64,000 bases of DNA from WHSW01 sp963722175 (GTDB lineage: Bacteria; Actinomycetota; Thermoleophilia; Solirubrobacterales; 70-9). A model generated the notes under the pieces. The model did not search any database. It was given only the letters and a program-made list of their open reading frames with translations, and had not been told where the DNA came from. Numbering within the stretch: position 1 is the stretch's first letter; each line of letters begins with the position of its first letter. The stretch is taken from assembly GCA_963722175.1 (NCBI GenBank), contig CAVRKA010000008.1, positions 1 to 64,000 of the forward strand, read 5' to 3'. Both the position numbers and the translations under genes were made by a program. Below are positions 58,886 to 64,000 of the stretch, piece by piece.

Positions 58886-59467
58886 TCAGCCGATCGCGTA
58901 GCGCAGCTCGACCATGCCGGTCGCGAACGTGCGCGTGCCCAGCAGCCGCATCGGTCCGCCGGGCAGTCGCTCGTCGAACAGCGGCTTGCCGGCGCCGAGG
59001 ACGACGGGGACCACCGTGACGAGGACCTCGTCCAGGAGGCCGGCGGCCGCGAACTGCGAAGCGACGTTGCCGCCGCCGACGACCCACAGGTTGCGCTCGC
59101 CGGCGGCGGCGATCAGCTCGTCGTAGAGCTCGGCGACCTCGGCGTTGGCGATCCGGACGTCGATGCCGTCGCCCTCGAGCACCCGCAGGTCGCGCGAGCT
59201 CAGCGCCCAGTACGGCTTGCCCTTGTACGGCCACTCGCTCGGGTCCGAGATGTGGTCGAGGACGAACTCGTAGGTGGTCGAGCCGCTGACCATGGCTCCG
59301 ACGCCGTCGTAGAAGCCCTCGTAGCTGCCGCCCTCGCTCATCGGGCCGGGTTCGGCCCCCTCGCCCTCGAAGCTCCCTTCGTACCCCATCAGCCAGCCGA
59401 GGGTGTCGTCGGACTCGGCGATGTAGCCATCGAGGGTCGCCGCGCAGTAGTACTGGGTGAGGCTCAT
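58886..59467 (-). CDS. dihydrofolate reductase-like (RibD C-terminal domain) protein
   Basis: This 193-residue protein begins MSLTQYYCAATLDGYIAESD, contains GVGAMVSGSTTYEFVLDH, LWVVGGGNVASQFAAAGLLD (NADPH-binding loop) and VVPVVLGAGKPLFDERLPGG. This is the pattern of the widespread RibD_C/DHFR-like family, of which only some members reduce folates or pyrimidines. A physiological substrate is not known. It is 7 bp after the membrane HTH gene on the same strand. Confidence 0.85.
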   Translation of the reverse strand: MSLTQYYCAATLDGYIAESDDTLGWLMGYEGSFEGEGAEPGPMSEGGSYEGFYDGVGAMVSGSTTYEFVLDHISDPSEWPYKGKPYWALSSRDLRVLEGDGIDVRIANAEVAELYDELIAAAGERNLWVVGGGNVASQFAAAGLLDEVLVTVVPVVLGAGKPLFDERLPGGPMRLLGTRTFATGMVELRYAIG

Positions 59468-59474
59468 CCTGCGA

Positions 59475-60485
59475 TCAGCCGCCGTCCTGGCCGCCGGAGC
59501 CCGCGCCGCCGGCATCGGCCGCCTTCGGGATCTCGCCGCGGAGGACGACCTCGCCCGGCTCCTCGAGCACGAGGGCGGTGCTCTCGATCGCGTCGCGCAC
59601 CAGCTTCTGAATCGTCTTCACCGGGGCGATCGAGACGTCGACGAACTGGACCCGGGCGATCACCGGGAGGACGGCGGCGGGGATCGAGAAGCGGTTCTGG
59701 AAGCTGCCGTTCTCCCCGACCGTGATCGGCGACAACGGGTAGCCCTGGTCGTTGGTGAGCATCAGCCAGATGACGTACGTCTTGTCCGACGGGGCCGGAT
59801 CGAGGCCCTCGATCGAGACGTCGACGAAGGCCTGATCGCCGGTGGCGAGCCCGAACACCGCCTCGCCCGTCGCGTCGCCGCCGCCGACCGGCTGCAGGGC
59901 GACGCGCTGGACCTGCTCGTCGGCGGCCGCGGTCGTCGAGGTCCCCGTCGTCGCGGCGCTCGTGTCCTCGTCGCCGCCGCCGAAGGCGCCGGAGATCGCG
60001 AGCACGACCGCAAGCAGCAGCACCCCGGAGACCCCGACGATCACGATCAGCCGCGTCTGCGACTCGGTCAGGCCGGCGAACGGCGCCCGGCGGGGCTTGG
60101 CCTCGGCGCCGGGCTTGGATGCGCGCGCCGCGCGGCGCCGCGACCCTGCCGGGCGGGGCTCGCCGGGAAGCCGGGGCAACTCGGCGGCCGGGTACATCGC
60201 CCGCAGCGTCTCGCTGAGCCCGGCGGCCAGTTCATAGTCGGCGGGGTCCTCGCGCAGGTGCCGGGAGGCGTCGGCGCGGCCGATCGGGTCGGCCTGGCCG
60301 AGCAGATAGTCGGTGAGGCCGACGTTGCGATCCGGGTCGGCGCCCGCGAGCTCGGTCAGCGCCGCCCGCGCCCGCGCCCGGACCTCGTCGGTGCCCTGGC
60401 CGAGCAGCTTCGCCAGGTCGTCGTAGCTCTGGCCGCGCTCGAGCAGCAGCTGCAGCGTCGCCTGTTGATCGGGGCTGATCGCCAT
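59475..60485 (-). CDS. membrane protein with cytosolic HTH-like helices and extracellular domain
   Basis: This 336-residue protein starts with AISPDQQATLQLLLERGQSY and DDLAKLLGQGTDEVRARARA, resembling the region-4/HTH helices of sigma-type proteins. After a basic linker comes one transmembrane helix (RLIVIVGVSGVLLLAVVLAI, about 143-162), a Thr/Ala linker and an extracellular domain (TYVIWLMLTNDQGYPLSPIT). That last part recalls the RskA-type C-terminal domain of anti-sigma-K factors. A signal-transducing regulator is inferred; no sigma gene is adjacent. The start is ATG 60485, and the open frame upstream is not family-like. Confidence 0.65.
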   Translation of the reverse strand: MAISPDQQATLQLLLERGQSYDDLAKLLGQGTDEVRARARAALTELAGADPDRNVGLTDYLLGQADPIGRADASRHLREDPADYELAAGLSETLRAMYPAAELPRLPGEPRPAGSRRRAARASKPGAEAKPRRAPFAGLTESQTRLIVIVGVSGVLLLAVVLAISGAFGGGDEDTSAATTGTSTTAAADEQVQRVALQPVGGGDATGEAVFGLATGDQAFVDVSIEGLDPAPSDKTYVIWLMLTNDQGYPLSPITVGENGSFQNRFSIPAAVLPVIARVQFVDVSIAPVKTIQKLVRDAIESTALVLEEPGEVVLRGEIPKAADAGGAGSGGQDGG

Positions 60486-60559
60486 GCGGACGCGAAAGCC
60501 TACGGGTTGGGCTTCGCCGGCCACGCAGCTCGCCGCCGGGTGGCGGGTACGCTGCAGCC

Positions 60560-60964
60560 GTGCCGGACGAGCCCAGCCCAAATCCCAGTCATCTGGCGGA
60601 GCTGCTCGGGATCGAGATCCTCGATCCGGGGCCCGATCCGGCGCGCGCGCGGCTGGCGGTCTCCCCGGCCGTCTGCCAGCCGTTCGGGATCGTCCACGGC
60701 GGCACCTTCGCATCGCTGGCCGAGACGCTCTGCTCCCTGGCGACCTACGAGGCGGTCAAGGACGACGGCATGCTGGCGATGGGGATGTCGAACCAGGCGA
60801 CCTTCCTGCGCCCGATCAGCGAGGGCACGATCCACGCCGAGGCCCGTCCCCGCCACCGCGGCCGCACGACCTGGGTCTGGGACACGGAGATCACCGACGA
60901 CCAGGGGCGCGAGTGCTGCCTGGTGCGGATGACGGTCGCCGTCCGCCCGCCGCCGCAGCGCTAG
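60560..60964 (+). CDS. PaaI-type hotdog thioesterase
   Basis: This 134-residue protein has the hotdog-fold thioesterase core QPFGIVHGGTFASLAETLCS (Asn/Asp-x-HGG type), then GMSNQATFLRPISEGTIHAE and RTTWVWDTEITDDQGRECC. Such enzymes hydrolyse aryl- or acyl-CoA esters. GTG start (VPDEPSPNPSHLAEL). It is divergent from the membrane HTH gene, 74 bp away, and convergent with nadE, 3 bp between stops. Confidence 0.88.
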   Translation: MPDEPSPNPSHLAELLGIEILDPGPDPARARLAVSPAVCQPFGIVHGGTFASLAETLCSLATYEAVKDDGMLAMGMSNQATFLRPISEGTIHAEARPRHRGRTTWVWDTEITDDQGRECCLVRMTVAVRPPPQR

Positions 60965-60967
60965 GCC

Positions 60968-62617
60968 CTAGCCCCCGAATCGGTTCGTGATCGGCATCCG
61001 CCGGTCGCGGCCGAACGCCTTCGACGTGACCCGGATCCCCGGCGCCGCCTGGCGGCGCTTGTACTCGGCCAGGTCGACCATGCGGATCACCTCGTCGACG
61101 ATCTCCGCCGGGAGGCCGTCGGCGATCAGCTCCTCCCGCGAGCGGTCGGCGACGACGTAGCCCTCGAGCGCCCGGTCCAGGACCTCGTAGTCCGGCAACG
61201 AGTCGGAGTCGAGCTGGTCCGGGCGCAGCTCGGCCGAGGGAGCGCGCTCGATCACCGACGCCGGGACGAGCTCGCCGGCGGCCCGCGTGTTGCGGTGCTC
61301 GACGAGGCTGTAGACGAGCTGCTTGGGGACGTCCTTGATCACCGCCAGCGCGCCGGCCATGTCGCCGTAGAGGGTCGCGTAGCCGACCGCCATCTCGCTC
61401 TTGTTGCCGGTCGTCAGCACCAGCGCCCCGCGGTCGTTGGAGAGCGCCATCAGCAGGTTCCCCCGGATCCGCGCCTGCACGTTCTCGGCCGGCAGCCCGT
61501 CGCCCGACCAGTGGTCGCCGAGGACCGAGTGGTACGCATCCATCGCCGGCTCGATCGCGAGCTCGATCAGCTCGGCGCCGAGGTTGGTCGCGATCGCCCG
61601 CGCGTCGGCCTGCGTCTCGGGGCTGGAGTGGGGGGAGGGCATGACGACGCAGGTCAGGTTCTCGGGCCCGAGCGCGTCAGCGGCAATCAGGGCGACGAGG
61701 GCGGAGTCGATCCCGCCCGAGAGCCCGACCAGGGCCCGGCGGAAACCGTTCTTGCGCACGTAGTCGCGCACGCCGAGGGTCAGCGCGCCGTAGACCTCGT
61801 CGAGGTCGCCGAGCGGCGCTTCGATCCGCCCCGGCTCGCCGCCGAGCTCCCAGAGCAGCAGATCGGGCTCGAACTGCCGCGCCCGGGCGACCACGGCGCC
61901 CGAGGCGTCGACGACGAAGCTGTGGCCGTCGAAGACGAGCTCGTCCTGGCCGCCGACCAGGTTGCAGAAGGCGATCGGGACGCCGTAGGCGCGGGCGCGC
62001 TCGGCGAACATCCGCTCGCGGTCGGCCCCCTTGCCGCGCAGGTAGGGCGAACCCGACGGGTTGACGATCAGCTGCGCTCCCTGCTCGGCCTCGAGCGAGG
62101 CCGGCGGCCCCGGCTCCCAGAGGTCCTCGCAAATCGTCAGGCCGACCCGGACACCGCCGACGTCGATCACCTCCGGCCCCGAGCCGGGCTCGAAGTAGCG
62201 GACCTCGTCGAAGACGCCGTAATTGGGGAGCCGGTTCTTGCGATAGACGACCTCGACCCGGCCGTCGCGAAGGACGGCGAGCGCGTTGTGAACCGGGCGC
62301 GGCGCCGGTGCGTCGGGACGCCGCTCGACCCCCGTTGCGACCGGCTCGGCGAACCCGACCAGCGCGGTGATGCCCTCGACTTCGGCCGCGAGCCCCTCGA
62401 GCGCCGCGACGTTCGCCTCCGCGAAGTGACGCTTCAGGTAGAGGTCCTCCGCGGGATATCCCGGCAGGCAGAGCTCTGGGAGGACGACGAGCCAAGCTCC
62501 CGATTCGCGGGCCCGGGCGATCGCCGCGGCGATCAGGGCGGCGTTGCCCTCGAGGTCGCCGACCGTGGGATCGATCTGGGCGAGCGCAACGACCGGGCTC
62601 GGCGCGGGTTCGTGCAT
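60968..62617 (-). CDS. nadE: glutamine-dependent NAD+ synthetase
   Basis: This 549-residue protein has an N-terminal carbon-nitrogen hydrolase domain with the Glu-Lys-Cys triad (VLPELCLPGYPAEDLYLKRH, VVYRKNRLPNYGVFDE, LTICEDLWEPG). A C-terminal synthetase with P-loop LVGLSGGIDSALVALIAADA then follows, with TTGNKSEMAVGYATLYGDMA. It amidates nicotinate adenine dinucleotide to NAD using glutamine-derived ammonia. The ATG at 62617 is only 9 bp from the divergent metalloprotease start. Confidence 0.95.
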   Translation of the reverse strand: MHEPAPSPVVALAQIDPTVGDLEGNAALIAAAIARARESGAWLVVLPELCLPGYPAEDLYLKRHFAEANVAALEGLAAEVEGITALVGFAEPVATGVERRPDAPAPRPVHNALAVLRDGRVEVVYRKNRLPNYGVFDEVRYFEPGSGPEVIDVGGVRVGLTICEDLWEPGPPASLEAEQGAQLIVNPSGSPYLRGKGADRERMFAERARAYGVPIAFCNLVGGQDELVFDGHSFVVDASGAVVARARQFEPDLLLWELGGEPGRIEAPLGDLDEVYGALTLGVRDYVRKNGFRRALVGLSGGIDSALVALIAADALGPENLTCVVMPSPHSSPETQADARAIATNLGAELIELAIEPAMDAYHSVLGDHWSGDGLPAENVQARIRGNLLMALSNDRGALVLTTGNKSEMAVGYATLYGDMAGALAVIKDVPKQLVYSLVEHRNTRAAGELVPASVIERAPSAELRPDQLDSDSLPDYEVLDRALEGYVVADRSREELIADGLPAEIVDEVIRMVDLAEYKRRQAAPGIRVTSKAFGRDRRMPITNRFGG

Positions 62618-62626
62618 GAGCACAGT

Positions 62627-64000
62627 ATGTTCAAGCGCTTGAGGGTTACGAGGAGGAGCCGCCCGGGTCTGGGTGGGCTGGTGACGGCGGTCGCCTGCTT
62701 GGCATGCGTGGCGCCGGCGGCGGCTCAGGAGGCCCCTGGCGAGCTCTCGGCCGAGGACGCCGGCGAGATCCTGGCGACGGCGGAGGCGACGGTCGCTCCC
62801 GAAACCGCGCCGGAGGATGCCGAGCCGGCGGTCGACGCGACGGTCGCGCTCCACGACCTCGCGGTCGCCTATCCCGAGCTTCCCGATGCCGAGCGCGAGC
62901 GGGCCGAGGGTTTGCTCGCGCGCCCGACCGACGGTCCCGGCGGCCCGTTCGACGAGGGCTATCCGCCCGCGGCGCCGATCGCCAGCGCCGAGAGCACGCA
63001 CTTCTGCGTCTTCTGGGTCAACGCGCCGGGCTTCCCCGACGCGCCGAACCTGACCGATGCGAACGGGGTCGATGACATCGACGGCGTCCCCGACTACGTC
63101 GAGTCCCTGCTCGGGATCGCGGAATACTCCTACGGCATCGAGGTCGCGCCAGGGCCGATGGGGTGGAAGGCACCGAAGCCGGATCGCGCCGGCTGCGGCA
63201 GCGATCCGAGCCTGCGCGCCGACATCTACCTGAAACAGCTCGGAAACCAGGGCCTGTTCGGTTATCAGACGGTGGATCCCGGCCAGGGCCAGGCTCGCAG
63301 CCAGTACGGGTACCTGGTGCTCGACAACGACTACTCGAAGACGGAGTACGGCTACGCCGACCCGGCCATCCCGGCGAGCGTCACCCTCGCGCACGAGTAC
63401 AACCACCTGCTGCAGGTGAACTACGACGCGTTCCAGGACACCTGGTTCCTCGAGGCGACCGCAGTCTGGTCGGAGGAGCAGGTCTACCCCGACGTCAACG
63501 ACTGGCTCGGTTACGTGAACAGCTTCGCCAGGTACCCCGGCGAGCCGATCACCACGATCTACCCGCCCGACGACGACCGGTCGCTGCGGATCTACGGCGC
63601 GGGCACCTGGAACCACTGGCTCGACAGCGGCGGGGGCGGGCACGGCGTCGGCGTCATCCGCCGGGCGTGGGAGTTCTCCGACGCCACCCAGCCCGGCCGA
63701 CTTCGCGCTCGCGGCCTACGACAAGGCGATCTCGAAGAGCGGCGGCAAGAGCTTCAGCCGCGAGTTCACCCGCTTCACCGCCGCGACCGCCGAGTGGCGC
63801 GCCGGGGCCGGCAACCTGCCCGATCACGCCTCGTATCCGGACGTGCAGCGCAAGGGCTCGCTGGCGAACGGGGGCAGCAAGAAGTTCCACCTCGACCACA
63901 CGGCCTATCGGCTGCTGAACGTCAGGCCGCCGGGCGGCGGCGAGCTGACGCTGCGAGCGGACGTCGAGGGCGGCGTCCGGGCGGGGCTGGCCCTGGTCGG
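62627..64000 (+). pseudogene. secreted gluzincin-like metalloprotease, frameshifted and cut by window edge
   Basis: The reading frame starts at ATG 62627 with a signal peptide (LGGLVTAVACLACVAPAAA) and a propeptide-like acidic region. An extracellular domain follows, with FCVFWVNAPGFPD, an acidic stretch DANGVDDIDGVPDYVESLL, and the zinc-site motif VTLAHEYNHLLQVNYD (HExxH) followed by FLEATAVWSEEQVY (third ligand Glu). This resembles the MXAN_6640-type putative metalloproteases. At 63695-63696 one extra G shifts the frame: the family continues in the next frame (ADFALAAYDKAISKSGGKSF) to the window end. The sequence continues past 64000. Error versus real break is open. Confidence 0.72.

Overview
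The window is a GC-rich bacterial chromosome segment, almost fully coding, read from the 3' part of a 23S rRNA gene into a secreted metalloprotease gene cut off at the right edge. Gene content points to a high-GC Actinomycetota. The clues are an imuB-dnaE2 mutasome behind an actinobacterial-type SOS box, SepF, a GarA-like FHA protein next to an FtsR-like MerR regulator, an RsiG-like protein, and a MurA with Asp in place of the catalytic Cys. Several secreted protein families of the kind expanded in Thermoleophilia (Solirubrobacterales and relatives) suggest that class; this is inference from family content, not a placement. I saw no insertion sequence, prophage, CRISPR array or tRNA gene.

Layout. 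1-1350: 23S 3' part, 5S and a hairpin. 1372-7873: an M28 peptidase, a small SOS-box gene, and the minus-strand imuB/DUF6504/dnaE2 operon. 8043-14720: a lipoprotein, a branched-chain amino-acid-type ABC transporter (livK on plus; livHMGF on minus) and a beta-decarboxylating dehydrogenase upstream of livH. 14734-17090: small unknown genes, an alpha/beta hydrolase and an HD protein. 17116-25546: murA and a histidine operon (hisZ-G-D-B-H-A, three small genes, hisF; no hisC). 25543-28334: two secreted or anchored repeat/propeller proteins. 28554-33904: a frameshifted CCA-adding-type nucleotidyltransferase, then the division-associated run pgeF-yggS-sepF-proC-yggT-lspA-rluD. 34110-38604: rpsB-tsf-pyrH-frr-uppS-cdsA. 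38642-39949: a tandem duplicated pair of secreted proteins. 40135-51936: nfo, then dxr-rseP and ispG separated by six unrelated accessory genes (acyl-CoA ligase, SMP-30-like, AbiEi/DUF559-like, lamin-tail, saccharopine-dehydrogenase-like, decapeptide solenoid). 51949-56372: GNAT, proS, pgsA, then an rsiG-like/garA-like/ftsR-like regulatory trio. 56388-64000: small enzymes, an FAD oxidase, an HTH-TM-extracellular protein, a thioesterase, nadE and a partial secreted metalloprotease.

How the genes work together. The core is housekeeping: histidine synthesis, MEP isoprenoid steps (dxr, ispG) with undecaprenyl and phospholipid synthesis (uppS, cdsA, pgsA), lipoprotein processing (lspA), regulated proteolysis (rseP), translation (rpsB, tsf, frr, proS) and division (sepF). 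Two DNA-damage parts stand out: the mutasome and a separate small gene at 2559-2822, each preceded by a near-perfect SOS box. The gene at 54841-55116 carries four of the five positions of the c-di-GMP-binding motif of RsiG and sits directly ahead of garA/ftsR-like genes, a possible signalling node. Two genes (28554-29677 and 62627-64000) carry single-base frameshifts, which may be real or assembly errors.
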